Shown here in pieces: positions 9,048-18,069 of a stretch of DNA of 64,000 nucleotides; within the stretch, counting starts at the first letter, position 1; each line of letters starts with the position of its first letter. Location of the stretch: NCBI GenBank assembly GCA_026709085.1, contig JAPOTR010000022.1, forward strand, positions 1 through 64,000, in the 5' to 3' direction. Both the position numbers and the translations under genes were made by a program. Origin of the DNA: Cyanobacteria bacterium MAG CAR3_bin_5. Lineage in GTDB: Bacteria; Cyanobacteriota; Cyanobacteriia; PCC-6307; Cyanobiaceae. The notes below the pieces were generated by a model, which was not told the DNA's origin, made no database searches, and saw only the letters and a program-made list of their open reading frames with translations.

Positions 9048-9794
9048 CTATCTTATGGACTCTTCCCTGGCGGATCCCCCAATGAACCTCTCCATGTATT
9101 CTCTGGGTTGGCCATCTGAGATAAGATAGCCAAGCGCCAAGGATAAACCGCTGGCCAAGGTCAACTTTAAGATGGCATATTTAGTTCCGTGCATAACTCT
9201 CTTGACTTCATGTTCGATCATGCTCTCCAATGGTTTATCATCAATAGAATTGTCAATGCAAATCCCTCTAACGATATTTTCGGATGTCTGTTCTCTTGTT
9301 TTCGTTATTTTAGTGTATTTATGATTAGAAAAATAATAAAATAGATTGATATTTTCATTGTTTGGCAACTCACTAAGCGAGAAGCGTCTTTCATCCTTCC
9401 AGTAATTCTTTCCGTCTTTTGTTGATTTTCTGAAAGAAGAGATTCGGAAATTATGAAAATCATTTACAAGAATATATTGAGGTCTAAGATAATCTTCAAG
9501 CTCTTCATAATAGCTTCTAGCTTGTTCAAATGCCTCACGAAGATTTTTACCGAGACTTTTGTTCTCAATAAGGAGAACGCCGGGCCAAAAGACATCGATT
9601 CGCCTCCCGGAAGGTAATTGATATTCAAAGATGATGTTACTGATGTAACAGTCAATATCAAAAATGCTAAAGAATTCATCGATAAAGATCTCAGAATGTT
9701 CCCTTTCGCCAAGGCCCTGCCTGCCCTTCCACTTTTCTGCAAACCGTCCAGCCCGTTGGCGAATTATCCGCCTTTGAGGAGAACCGAATACCAT
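9048..9794 (-). CDS. MmeI-type N-terminal nuclease domain protein, methylase parts absent
   Basis: The 248-aa product begins MVFGSPQRRIIRQRAGRF and matches the N-terminal endonuclease region of MmeI-like type IIL restriction-modification enzymes. It has a FAEKW entry motif, the PD-(D/E)xK core D67-x9-E77-N-K79 (IDVFWPGVLLIENKS) and then LVNDFHNFRI. D-x9-ExK is the same spacing as in MmeI itself. Those enzymes are normally 900-1100 aa, with methylase and specificity domains that are missing here. The C-terminal 120 residues look unrelated and include a hydrophobic segment (LKLTLASGLSLALGYLI). The gene is much more AT-rich than its neighbours, implying acquisition. It follows pgl by 23 bases on the same strand. 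Either a truncated remnant or a solitary nuclease. Confidence 0.6.
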   Translation of the reverse strand: MVFGSPQRRIIRQRAGRFAEKWKGRQGLGEREHSEIFIDEFFSIFDIDCYISNIIFEYQLPSGRRIDVFWPGVLLIENKSLGKNLREAFEQARSYYEELEDYLRPQYILVNDFHNFRISSFRKSTKDGKNYWKDERRFSLSELPNNENINLFYYFSNHKYTKITKTREQTSENIVRGICIDNSIDDKPLESMIEHEVKRVMHGTKYAILKLTLASGLSLALGYLISDGQPREYMERFIGGSAREESIR

Positions 9795-9817
9795 GACGTT
9801 GCAGAGCGGACAGATTC

Positions 9818-10534
9818 TCAGCCTACTGGGGGCAAGGCCGCGGCCTCGTCGCAAAGAACCAGCACCTCCCCCTCGGGAGCCACCAGCTTGGCAGGGGTGC
9901 GCGCCGGGTCTTCCTGGGGATCCAGCAGCCGCCGCAGGGCTTGGCGCTTGGCGGCGCCGGCCACCAGGATGATCACCTGCCGGGCGGCGCTGAGCAGGGG
10001 AGCCGTCATGGATACCCGGGGCAGGCCCTTCCCCCAACCCACCGTGACCCATTGATCCTCGACCTTTACGGCGGCCGTGCCGGGGAAGAGGGATGCCGTG
10101 TGGCCATCGTCGCCGAGGCCGAGAAGCGCCAGGTCAAGCCGGGGTGGTTGGCCGGGGCAGAGGGTTTGCAGGAGATTCCCATAGGCCCTGGCGCCGGCCT
10201 CCGGGCTGGGCATGTGGGTAGGCACGGGGTGGAGGCGAGCACGGTGGGCGCGGCTGCCGCTGAGCAAACGGCGGCGCACCATGCGGGCGTTGCTGGCCGG
10301 GTCCTGGACATCCACCCAGCGCTCATCCCCCAGCACCAGGTCCACTCTCTCCCAGGGCAGATCCTCCTGCCCCAGGTGGCCGTAGGCGGCCTCCGGCGTA
10401 CTGCCCCCCGCCAGGGCCATGACGCAGCGGGGCTGCCGGGTGGCGGCGGCACGGATCATTTCCGCCATGGCGACGGCGGCGGCTTGGGCCAGGGCTGCCT
10501 TGTCGGGGCTGGTTTGCAGGCGGTAGCGGGTCAT
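9818..10534 (-). CDS. pgl: 6-phosphogluconolactonase
   Basis: Second step of the oxidative pentose phosphate pathway, hydrolysing 6-phosphogluconolactone to 6-phosphogluconate. The family phrases ALAGGSTPEAAY, VLGDERWVDVQDPASNARM and LLGLGDDGHTASLFPG are all present. I take the ATG at 10532-10534 because it overlaps the gnd stop as ATGA, implying translational coupling; an ATG three codons earlier (10543) is also possible. About 238 aa, normal. It sits directly downstream of gnd, whose product performs the next reaction. Confidence 0.94.
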   Translation of the reverse strand: MTRYRLQTSPDKAALAQAAAVAMAEMIRAAATRQPRCVMALAGGSTPEAAYGHLGQEDLPWERVDLVLGDERWVDVQDPASNARMVRRRLLSGSRAHRARLHPVPTHMPSPEAGARAYGNLLQTLCPGQPPRLDLALLGLGDDGHTASLFPGTAAVKVEDQWVTVGWGKGLPRVSMTAPLLSAARQVIILVAGAAKRQALRRLLDPQEDPARTPAKLVAPEGEVLVLCDEAAALPPVG

Positions 10535-11949
10535 GCCAACCATTCCGTGTGGAAGCTCCCCTCCCGGTCCACCCGTTCATAGGTGTGGGACCCGAAGCAA
10601 TCCCGCATGGCCTGCACGGCGTTCTGGGGCAGTCGGGGTGAGCGGTAGCTGTCGATGTAATGGAGAGCCGCCGAGAGGCAGGGGAGGGGGATGCCCGCCC
10701 GGGCGCCCGCCTGCACAGTGGTGCGCAGGTTGTCCAGCCGTGCATTGATCTGCTGGGCAAACCAGGGATCCACCATCAGGTTGGGAAGCTGGGGATTCTC
10801 CCGGAAGGCGTTCTGAATGCGGCCCAGCAGCTTGGCGCGGATGATGCAACCCCCTTTCCAGATTCTCGCGATGGTGGTGAGGTTCAGGTCGTAGTTGTGC
10901 CGCTCCGAACCGCGCTGCAGCAGGGCAAGCCCCTGGGCATAGCTGGTGATGATGCTGAGGATGACGGCATCCCGCAGCGGCGCCATCCCGTCCGCCACGC
11001 TGCCCAGTTCCACAGGGGTGGTGGGGGGGCCAGCCAGAACGGCGCCGGCCTTGACCCGCTCCGCCTTCAGGGAGCTCAGCACCCGTGCATTGACGGATTC
11101 ATAGATGGTGGGCGCCGCCACCCCCATTTCCAGAGCGCTGATTACCGTCCAGATGCCTGTGCCCTTCTGGCCGGCCACGTCCAGAATCTTTTCCACCAGA
11201 TGAGCGCCACCCTCCGGATCCTTTGTGCGCAGACACACCTCCGTGATCTCTACCAGGTAGGAACTCAATTCCTCCAGTTGGTTCCAGGCGCCCACCACGT
11301 CTGCCATGGCCTGACCATCAAGGCCGGCGCCCCGCTTCATCAGGTCATAGGCTTCCGCCAGAATTTGCTCCACCCCGTATTCAATGCCGTTGTGAACGGT
11401 CTTGACGAAGTGGCCAGCCCCACCGGGACCCATGTAGGCCACACAGGGACCGTCCTCCACCTGGGCGGCCATGGTTTCCACCAGGCTGGCGATGGCCTGG
11501 TAGGCCTGTCTGGTGCCGCCGGGCATCATGCTGGGTCCCTCCAGGGCCCCCTTGGCCCCTCCGGAGATGCCCATGCCGATGTACCCGAAACTACGACTTT
11601 CCAGAGCCGTCACCCGTTGCTCCGTGTCCATGTAGAGGGAGTTGCCGCCGTCAATGAGCAGGTCTCCCTCCTCCAGCAGGGGCGCCAGGGTGTCAATGGT
11701 GGCGTCAATGGGGGCGCCCGCCTTGATCATCACCAGGATACGGCGGGGGCGTTCCAGCTGCTGGACGAATTCCGGCAGGGTGTAGGCCGCCCGAATGGCC
11801 TTGCCCGAGCCGCGACCCGCCATGAAGGCGTCCGTCTTCTCGCGGGTGCGGTTGTAGACCACGCTACTGAAGCCGCTGCGCTCGGCGTTGAGGATCAGGT
11901 TCTCCCCCATGACGCCGAGGCCGATCAAGCCAAAGTGCGCCTTGCTCAT
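10531..11949 (-). CDS. gnd: 6-phosphogluconate dehydrogenase, decarboxylating
   Basis: Oxidative decarboxylation of 6-phosphogluconate to ribulose-5-phosphate with NADP. The 472-aa protein has the nucleotide-binding GLGVMGENL at the N-terminus, the signature ISGGAKGALEGPSMMPGG, the catalytic Lys segment FVKTVHNGIEYG and the C-terminal RIWKGGCIIRAK. Length is standard. The start ATG at 11947-11949 gives MSKAHFGLIGLG. It is coupled by a 4-base overlap to pgl downstream and lies 84 bases after glgC, all on the same strand. Confidence 0.97.
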   Translation of the reverse strand: MSKAHFGLIGLGVMGENLILNAERSGFSSVVYNRTREKTDAFMAGRGSGKAIRAAYTLPEFVQQLERPRRILVMIKAGAPIDATIDTLAPLLEEGDLLIDGGNSLYMDTEQRVTALESRSFGYIGMGISGGAKGALEGPSMMPGGTRQAYQAIASLVETMAAQVEDGPCVAYMGPGGAGHFVKTVHNGIEYGVEQILAEAYDLMKRGAGLDGQAMADVVGAWNQLEELSSYLVEITEVCLRTKDPEGGAHLVEKILDVAGQKGTGIWTVISALEMGVAAPTIYESVNARVLSSLKAERVKAGAVLAGPPTTPVELGSVADGMAPLRDAVILSIITSYAQGLALLQRGSERHNYDLNLTTIARIWKGGCIIRAKLLGRIQNAFRENPQLPNLMVDPWFAQQINARLDNLRTTVQAGARAGIPLPCLSAALHYIDSYRSPRLPQNAVQAMRDCFGSHTYERVDREGSFHTEWLA

Positions 11950-12033
11950 GACGTGTTGTTGGACTAGGAACAGTTTGGCCGGATTGGCCTTAAGGGACTG
12001 GGAAGAGTCCCGGCGCCGAGGGGCTGGATTCCG

Positions 12034-13326
12034 TCAGATCACCATGTTGTTGGGGATGGTGGCGTTTTTAACCACCACCACCAGATTGCTGCGGATGTAG
12101 AAGCCCAGTTCAGGGTGATCCCCTTCCTCAACATGGTCCTTGTTGATGATCTGGACATTGCTGCCAATACGCACGTTCTTGTCCAGAATGGCCCCCTTCA
12201 CCGTGGAGCCGGCCCCCACCCCCAGGGGAATGCCCCCCTTGGCCCGCATCGCCTCCCGCTGGCTGTTGGACTCGTAGTAGTCACTGCCCATGGTCAGGGT
12301 GTCTTGCAGCACGGCGCCGCTGCCGATGCGGCTGCGCACCCCCAGCACGCACTTGTGAATGCTGCAACGTTTCAGGATGGAGCCATCCCCCAGGATGGAC
12401 TCGGTCACATGGCTGTCCAGCAGCTTGGTGGGGGGTAGATAACGGGGACGGGTGTAAATGGGGAACGCCTCGTCGTAGAAGGAAAACGCCGGCAACGGCT
12501 GTTCGGTCAGGGCCAGGTTGGCTTCATAAAACGCCCGGATCGTGCCGATGTCCTCCCAGTAGTCGTTGAACAGGTAGGCCCGCAGGTCGTGATCCTGCAA
12601 GGCTGTGGGGATGATCTCCTTGCCGAAGTCCGTTGCCGAGGGATTCCGATCCAGCAGATCGAACAGGGCCTTGCGGCTGAAGACGTAGATACCCATGGAG
12701 GCCAGATGGGGCTTCTCCCGGGACTCCTCCTCCGCCAGGCCGTAGGCGGCGGTATCCACCCGCATTTCCGCCAGGGCTTCACCCCGGGGTTTCTCCCGGA
12801 ACTCCAGGATCCGCCTTGAGGAGTCCGTGCGCATGAGGCCGAAGCCCTGACCCTGCTCCGGGGTTACCGGCAGGGCCGCCACGCTGATGTCCGCCCCCAT
12901 GGCCCGGTGGGAGGCCACAAAGGCGCCGTAGTCCATGCGGTAAAGCTGGTCGCCGCTGAGGATCAGGTACTCGTCCACGTCCCATTCCTGGAAGAGCCAC
13001 TTGTACTTGCGCACCGCATCGGCGGTGCCTTCAAACCAACTGGGGCTTTCCGGGGTCTGCTGGGCTGCGAGAACCTCAACAAATCCCTGACCAAACCCTG
13101 CCGAGAGGTTGTAGGTGCGGGTAAGGTGGCGGTTCAGGGAGGCGCTGTTGAACTGGGTCAGGGCATAAATCTTGTTGATGCCCGAGTTGATGCAGTTGCT
13201 GACCGGAATGTCGATCAGGCGGTACTTGGCGGCCAGGGGAACAGCCGGCTTGGCCCGCATCTTGGTGAGGGGAAAGAGACGGGTTCCGGCGCCGCCGCCG
13301 AGGATGATTCCCAAGACCCGCTTCAT
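12034..13326 (-). CDS. glgC: Glucose-1-phosphate adenylyltransferase
   Basis: Makes ADP-glucose, the committed step of glycogen synthesis. The start at 13326 yields [20 protein letters not shown] and a 430-aa protein, the usual cyanobacterial size; the frame continues 17 codons upstream without similarity. The glycine-rich nucleotide loop, [19 protein letters not shown], the [12 protein letters not shown] catalytic aspartate region and the C-terminal left-handed beta-helix ([15 protein letters not shown]) are all present. In cyanobacteria the enzyme is activated by 3-phosphoglycerate. It lies between hemA and gnd in a same-strand run. Confidence 0.97.
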   Translation of the reverse strand: MKRVLGIILGGGAGTRLFPLTKMRAKPAVPLAAKYRLIDIPVSNCINSGINKIYALTQFNSASLNRHLTRTYNLSAGFGQGFVEVLAAQQTPESPSWFEGTADAVRKYKWLFQEWDVDEYLILSGDQLYRMDYGAFVASHRAMGADISVAALPVTPEQGQGFGLMRTDSSRRILEFREKPRGEALAEMRVDTAAYGLAEEESREKPHLASMGIYVFSRKALFDLLDRNPSATDFGKEIIPTALQDHDLRAYLFNDYWEDIGTIRAFYEANLALTEQPLPAFSFYDEAFPIYTRPRYLPPTKLLDSHVTESILGDGSILKRCSIHKCVLGVRSRIGSGAVLQDTLTMGSDYYESNSQREAMRAKGGIPLGVGAGSTVKGAILDKNVRIGSNVQIINKDHVEEGDHPELGFYIRSNLVVVVKNATIPNNMVI

Positions 13327-13392
13327 GGACACGCTGCTAACACCGTCACTTTCGTTGATGGAGGGTGCAAAGGGCAAGACCCGGTGGACGAA

Positions 13393-14700
13393 TCAAGACG
13401 TCTCGGACTGATCCAGATCAAACAATTCGCACACCACCTGCAGTTGTTCCAGTCGCTTCTGCCGCTCCATGGGTCCCCGCAGTCGCGTCACAGGGCCGTG
13501 GAGCACCTTGTTGATGATGCCTTTGCTGAGGGCTTCCACCACGTTCTTCTCCCGGGCCGAGAGGTCCGGTCCCATGCGGCTGAGGGCCTTGAGCAACTCC
13601 TGTTCACGCAACTCGTCCATGGTGCGCCGCAACCGGTTCAGCACAGGAACGGCTTCCAGACCGTCCCACCAGACGAGAAAGTCCTCCGCATCCTGCCGCA
13701 GTAGCGCCTCGGCCACCCTGGCCGTAGCCTGTCGGGCCTCCCTGTTGCGGGCCACCACTTCCTCCAGGTCATCCACGTCGTAGGCCGCCACCCCGTCCAC
13801 AGCCGCCACGTCGGCGGTGATGTTGCGGGGCACGCCAATGTCGAAAAGCTTGAGGCGGCGGATGGGCGCCAATCGCTCCAGCCGGGCCCGGGTGAGCATG
13901 GGCCTGTCGGCCGCTGTGCTGGTGAACACCATGGACGCCCTTTGCAGTTCTTCATCCAACTTCTGCAGGCCAATGCAGCGGATGGCGAGTTGGGGAAAGT
14001 CCCTGGCCAGGGCTTCTGCCCGGGCCGTGGTTCTGTTCACCAGGGTGAGGGCTGTGCAGCCCTTCGCTACCAGGTGCTGCACCAGCAACCGCCCCATCCG
14101 ACCACAGCCCACCACGGCAACGGCCTCCTCCCCAAGGCCAACAGGGTGTCTTGTACCCCGCTCCTGGGCGCATTTGAGTTGGGCCAGTTCCACCGCGGCG
14201 CTGCTGATGGATACGGCCCCTGTGCCCAGCTTGGTTTCACTGCGCACCCGCTTGCCGGTGCTGACGGCTTGGTTGAGCAGTCGCCCCAGAATGGGGCCGG
14301 TGGACTTGTGCTCCTGGCCCAGGCGCGCCATTTTCTTCACCTGCGCCAGGATTTGCCCTTCCCCCAGCACCAGGCTGTCGAGACCGGCGGCAACCCGCAG
14401 CAGGTGGTCAATGGCCTCGGCGTGATGAAGATCAAACAGATGGGGCTTCAACTCCGTGGCGGGCAGGCCGCTGTGGTCGCTGAGGAAGCGCACCATGCCA
14501 GCAATGCCCGCATCGGCCTGGCGCAGGAGGGTATAGATCTCCAGCCTGTTGCAGGTGCTGAGAATGGACGCCTCCTGCACCTCCTGCACTGCCATCAAGC
14601 TCCTCAGGGAATCGGGCAATGTCTCGTCCGTGATGCTGAGCCGCTCCCGCACCTCCACCGGTGCGGTGCGATGGCTGAGGCCAATGACGGCAATGTGCAT
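13393..14700 (-). CDS. hemA: Glutamyl-tRNA reductase
   Basis: First committed enzyme of tetrapyrrole (chlorophyll, heme, bilin) synthesis, reducing glutamyl-tRNA to glutamate-1-semialdehyde with NADPH. The 435-aa product starts MHIAVIGLSHRTAPVEVRE, has the catalytic-cysteine motif STCNRLEIY near residue 50, the NADPH-binding VVGCGRMGRLLVQHL and a C-terminal dimerisation helix region. Length is normal. It lies 66 bases upstream of glgC and 31 bases downstream of glpX, all minus strand. Confidence 0.97.
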   Translation of the reverse strand: MHIAVIGLSHRTAPVEVRERLSITDETLPDSLRSLMAVQEVQEASILSTCNRLEIYTLLRQADAGIAGMVRFLSDHSGLPATELKPHLFDLHHAEAIDHLLRVAAGLDSLVLGEGQILAQVKKMARLGQEHKSTGPILGRLLNQAVSTGKRVRSETKLGTGAVSISSAAVELAQLKCAQERGTRHPVGLGEEAVAVVGCGRMGRLLVQHLVAKGCTALTLVNRTTARAEALARDFPQLAIRCIGLQKLDEELQRASMVFTSTAADRPMLTRARLERLAPIRRLKLFDIGVPRNITADVAAVDGVAAYDVDDLEEVVARNREARQATARVAEALLRQDAEDFLVWWDGLEAVPVLNRLRRTMDELREQELLKALSRMGPDLSAREKNVVEALSKGIINKVLHGPVTRLRGPMERQKRLEQLQVVCELFDLDQSETS

Positions 14701-14731
14701 GGGAGGCGGATGGGCGGAGGGCGCTGGCGTC

Positions 14732-15736
14732 TCAGCGCAACGACACCTTGGTGGCGCCCGCTTTGATGTGAACCGTATTGGTGAAACGGGCTGTGTGATC
14801 CAGGGAGGAAATCACCAGGCTGCTGGTGCGGGTGCAGTCCGGCTCGAACTTCACCCCATGGAACAGGAGACCATCGGTAATGCCGCTGGCAGCAAAGACT
14901 ACATTCCGGCCACTGGCCAATTCCTCCGCCCCGTAGATCCGGTCGGGATCCGTAATGCCCATCTCCGCCAGTCGCGCCAGGTTGCCTTCCCTGGTGAGAT
15001 TGGCCCATTCCTTGGTCATGGCGATGGCCGGGTCATAGACCAGTTGCCCCTGGAAGTGTCCCCCCAGACAGCGCAACGCCGCTGCAGAAATCACGCCCTC
15101 GGGCGCCGCGCCGATGCCCATGAGGCAGTGGGCGCCGGTGCCCTCGAAGCCGCAGGCAATGGCGGCGCTCACGTCCCCATCGCTGATGGGTTTCACCCGG
15201 GCGCCGGCACTCCGGATCTCGGCGATCAGGTTCTTGTGGCGGGCGCGATCCATCACCACCACCACCAGTTCGTCAATGGCCAGCCCCAGGCAGTCCGCCA
15301 GAATCCCGAGGTTGTCCGTGGGGGACTTGCGGATATCCACCTTGCCCCTGGCGGCCGGCGGCGCCGCCAGCTTGTTCATGTAGAAGTCCGGCGCATTGAA
15401 CAGCCCGCCACGATCACTGGCGGCCAGCACCGCCATGGAGCCGGGCTGGGCGTTGGCGCAAAGATTGGTGCCTTCACAGGGATCAACGGCGAAGTCCACA
15501 CCGGGACCGTGGCCACTGCCCACCTCCTCGCCTATATACAGCATGGGAGCTTCATCCCGCTCCCCCTCGCCGATCACGATGCGGCCCTCCATGGGAATGG
15601 TGCCCATGCGCAAGCGCATGGCTTCCACGGCAGCGGCATCCGCGTCATTCTTGCGTCCCTGACCGGTGAGCTGGGCTGACGCAATGGCCGCCTGTTCGAC
15701 AACTTCCAGCAGTTCCTGGATCAGGTTGCGGTCCAC
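14732..15736 (-). CDS. glpX: Class II fructose-1,6-/sedoheptulose-1,7-bisphosphatase
   Basis: Calvin-cycle bisphosphatase; cyanobacterial GlpX acts on both FBP and SBP. I chose the GTG at 15736 ([17 protein letters not shown]), which reproduces the family's standard N-terminus and 334-aa length; the frame stays open 35 codons upstream without similarity. Signature phrases are [35 protein letters not shown] and the [20 protein letters not shown] region. It is divergent from rpe, another Calvin/pentose gene; the 154 bases between the two starts should hold both promoters. Confidence 0.95.
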   Translation of the reverse strand: MDRNLIQELLEVVEQAAIASAQLTGQGRKNDADAAAVEAMRLRMGTIPMEGRIVIGEGERDEAPMLYIGEEVGSGHGPGVDFAVDPCEGTNLCANAQPGSMAVLAASDRGGLFNAPDFYMNKLAAPPAARGKVDIRKSPTDNLGILADCLGLAIDELVVVVMDRARHKNLIAEIRSAGARVKPISDGDVSAAIACGFEGTGAHCLMGIGAAPEGVISAAALRCLGGHFQGQLVYDPAIAMTKEWANLTREGNLARLAEMGITDPDRIYGAEELASGRNVVFAASGITDGLLFHGVKFEPDCTRTSSLVISSLDHTARFTNTVHIKAGATKVSLR

Positions 15737-15890
15737 GGATTTTTTAAGCAAAGGTCTGATGCACGCCTCCCTGACGGAGGTCGAAGCGCAGGCAAGTCTA
15801 TCAGTACCCCAGACTGTCCCGGGATCGAGGTCAAATGCCACAATCGACGGTTAGGCTGAAAGCATCAGCCCAACCCACTTCGGCAGCACC

Positions 15891-16574
15891 ATGTCTCCCA
15901 AGCCCCTTGTGATTGCCCCGTCGATCCTTTCGGCTGACTTTGCCCGGCTGGGGGATGAAGTGAGGGCTGTGGACCAGGCCGGTGCGGATTGGATCCACGT
16001 GGACGTGATGGATGGGCGCTTTGTGCCCAATATCACCATTGGCCCGCTGGTGGTGGCCGCTCTGCGCCCGGTCACGGAAAAGCCCCTGGACGTTCATCTG
16101 ATGATCGTGGAGCCGGAGCGGTACGTGGCGGACTTCGCCAGAGCAGGCGCTGACCACATCTACGTGCAAGTGGAAGCCTGCCCCCACCTTCATCGCAACC
16201 TGGCGCAAATCAAGGATCTGGGCAAGAAAGCGGGTGCTGTGCTCAACCCCGGCACCTCCCTCAGCAGTCTGGAATACTGCCTTGAACTCTGCGACATGGT
16301 GCTGATCATGTCGGTGAACCCCGGTTTTGGCGGGCAGAGCTTTATCCCCTCGGCCCTGGAGAAGATCCGCAAACTGCGCCAACTGTGTGACGAGCGGGGC
16401 CTGAATCCCTGGATCGAGGTGGATGGCGGCGTCAAGGCCAGCAATGCCTGGAGCGTCATTGATGCCGGCGCCAACGCACTGGTTGCGGGCTCGGCGGTTT
16501 TTGGAGCGGCGGACTACGCCACCGCCATTGACGGTATCCGCAACAGCCGCAACCCCGCTGTAGCTGCAGTCTGA
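15891..16574 (+). CDS. rpe: Ribulose-phosphate 3-epimerase
   Basis: Interconverts xylulose-5-phosphate and ribulose-5-phosphate in the Calvin and pentose phosphate pathways. The 227-aa TIM-barrel protein begins [21 protein letters not shown], has the metal/catalytic [17 protein letters not shown], the HLMIVEPE motif, [14 protein letters not shown] and the C-terminal [10 protein letters not shown] and [10 protein letters not shown]. Length is normal. It is transcribed away from glpX. Confidence 0.97.
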   Translation: MSPKPLVIAPSILSADFARLGDEVRAVDQAGADWIHVDVMDGRFVPNITIGPLVVAALRPVTEKPLDVHLMIVEPERYVADFARAGADHIYVQVEACPHLHRNLAQIKDLGKKAGAVLNPGTSLSSLEYCLELCDMVLIMSVNPGFGGQSFIPSALEKIRKLRQLCDERGLNPWIEVDGGVKASNAWSVIDAGANALVAGSAVFGAADYATAIDGIRNSRNPAVAAV

Positions 16575-16601
16575 TCCAGGCCCCCGACCCAGGCAGGGTG
16601 C

Positions 16602-16919
16602 TCAGAGTTCGAGAATGGCCTGGAATACGCAGGCCAACTGGTTCTTTTCGGTGAATGCCCGCAGTTCCTCCAGGGTACGGGGTGGCTGGTCAAGGGTGTT
16701 CAGTCGTTGCTGAAGACACCGGCACGATCCATGAGCCACCGCAGCCGGGGCCCCCTGGTGGCGGGCCTCGGCCTGGCAGATCTGCTGGTAGGCCTTCGTG
16801 GGATTGTCCTCTGCGGGTTTCAATACCTGTACCTGGGCAGGATTTGCCGTGGCAATCACTGCGGAAAGTCCCGTAATCGCACCCAGTGCTGCGGTGGGGG
16901 TCAGGAGCCAAGAAACCAT
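16602..16919 (-). CDS. Small secreted cysteine-containing hypothetical protein
   Basis: A 105-aa product with a hydrophobic leader ([24 protein letters not shown], cleavage likely near residue 28) and a short mature part with four cysteines ([20 protein letters not shown]). I do not recognise a domain. The start overlaps the last 19 bases of ccsB on the same strand, so the two are probably co-transcribed and translationally coupled. That suggests, but does not show, an extracytoplasmic or thylakoid-lumen role linked to cytochrome c maturation. Confidence 0.65.
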   Translation of the reverse strand: MVSWLLTPTAALGAITGLSAVIATANPAQVQVLKPAEDNPTKAYQQICQAEARHQGAPAAVAHGSCRCLQQRLNTLDQPPRTLEELRAFTEKNQLACVFQAILEL

Positions 16920-17836
16920 CCGTAGCTATGAAGGCCAACGCCAAGAAGATTGACGCCGATGTAACAGATCACCACCACCACGAATCCGGAGGCGGCCAGC
17001 ACGGCTGAGCGACGACCATGCCAGCCCCGGTTCAGCCGGGTGTGCAGATAGGCAGCATACACCAGCCAGCAGATGAGCGCCCAGGTTTCCTTGGGATCCC
17101 AACTCCACCAACTGCCCCAAGCCTCATTGGCCCATACCGCACCACTGATGATGCCAATGGAGAGCAGCAGGAAGCCAACGGTGATGGTGCGGTAGCTCAG
17201 GTTGTCCAGTCGCTCGGCCTGGCTGAAGGTTTCGCTGGTGAGACCGGTGGAATTGTCCCCCATGGCCATGGTGGGCGTACGCAAGCCGCCGCTGCCGATG
17301 GAACTCCCCCGAATGGCCACGGCTTGATCCCGGTTCACCAGCAGCACGCCCACCGCCAGGGCAGACCCCACCAGCAGTGCCCCGTAGCTGGCCATAATCA
17401 CGCTCACATGCATCACCAGCCAACTGGAGCGCAGGGCCGGCACCAGGGAGTTGGCCGTCTGCAGGGACGAGGGCAAGGCAAAGGAAGCAAAGGCCAAGGT
17501 CCCCAGGGCCAGGGGTGTGGTCAATGCGGGAATCCAGGCATGGTGGGAGATGCGCATCAGCAGCAACTGGGTAAAGCTGGCGCACCAACTGAGAAAGCAC
17601 AGCGACTCGTAAAGGTTGCTCACCGGAAAATGACCTGTGTCCATCCAGCGGCGCAGCAGCAACGCCGCCAGGAACAGGTTGGCGCCCGCCACAAGGGTGG
17701 TGCTCAACGGCCGGGAACGATTGCCTGCCATGAGGCCCCAGAACGCTGCGGGCAAGGCCGCCAGCAGCAATACCAGGGCTCCCAACCCCAGAATTGCGGT
17801 GAGGTTGGTCGGTGTCAATAGAGAGATGGGCATCAC
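16901..17836 (-). CDS. ccsB: System II cytochrome c biogenesis protein CcsB (CcsA/ResC family)
   Basis: Integral membrane component that carries heme to apocytochromes c in the lumen; partner of Ccs1. The 311-aa protein has about eight hydrophobic helices and the hallmark tryptophan-rich heme-handling motif [16 protein letters not shown] near residue 240, plus conserved histidines, for example in [18 protein letters not shown] and [16 protein letters not shown]. Naming varies: cyanobacterial and plastid annotations often call this protein CcsA. The start ATG at 17836 gives [12 protein letters not shown]. Confidence 0.93.
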   Translation of the reverse strand: MMPISLLTPTNLTAILGLGALVLLLAALPAAFWGLMAGNRSRPLSTTLVAGANLFLAALLLRRWMDTGHFPVSNLYESLCFLSWCASFTQLLLMRISHHAWIPALTTPLALGTLAFASFALPSSLQTANSLVPALRSSWLVMHVSVIMASYGALLVGSALAVGVLLVNRDQAVAIRGSSIGSGGLRTPTMAMGDNSTGLTSETFSQAERLDNLSYRTITVGFLLLSIGIISGAVWANEAWGSWWSWDPKETWALICWLVYAAYLHTRLNRGWHGRRSAVLAASGFVVVVICYIGVNLLGVGLHSYGWFLGS

Positions 17837-18069
17837 CGATGCCTTATGGGAGCCTTCAGGTTAAATTGACTTCCTCCCCATCCTGAGGGGCCGGGCTTCC
17901 TTCTCGGATTCGGTGATTGCCTCCTCTTTCAGGTGGTTTCCTGCTTCACAGCCAAGTGCGGGCAAAGCCCGCCTTGACCCGAGTTCTGGAAAGCGAAGTA
18001 GGGAAATAAAGCAGGGAAATAACGCCTTCCCGCCGAACCGTTGCGTCCCACCTGCATCCATGGCCCTCA

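Noticed and set aside
10660-11967. 435-codon plus-strand frame antisense to gnd
   Set aside because: Shadow of gnd; no recognisable protein features.
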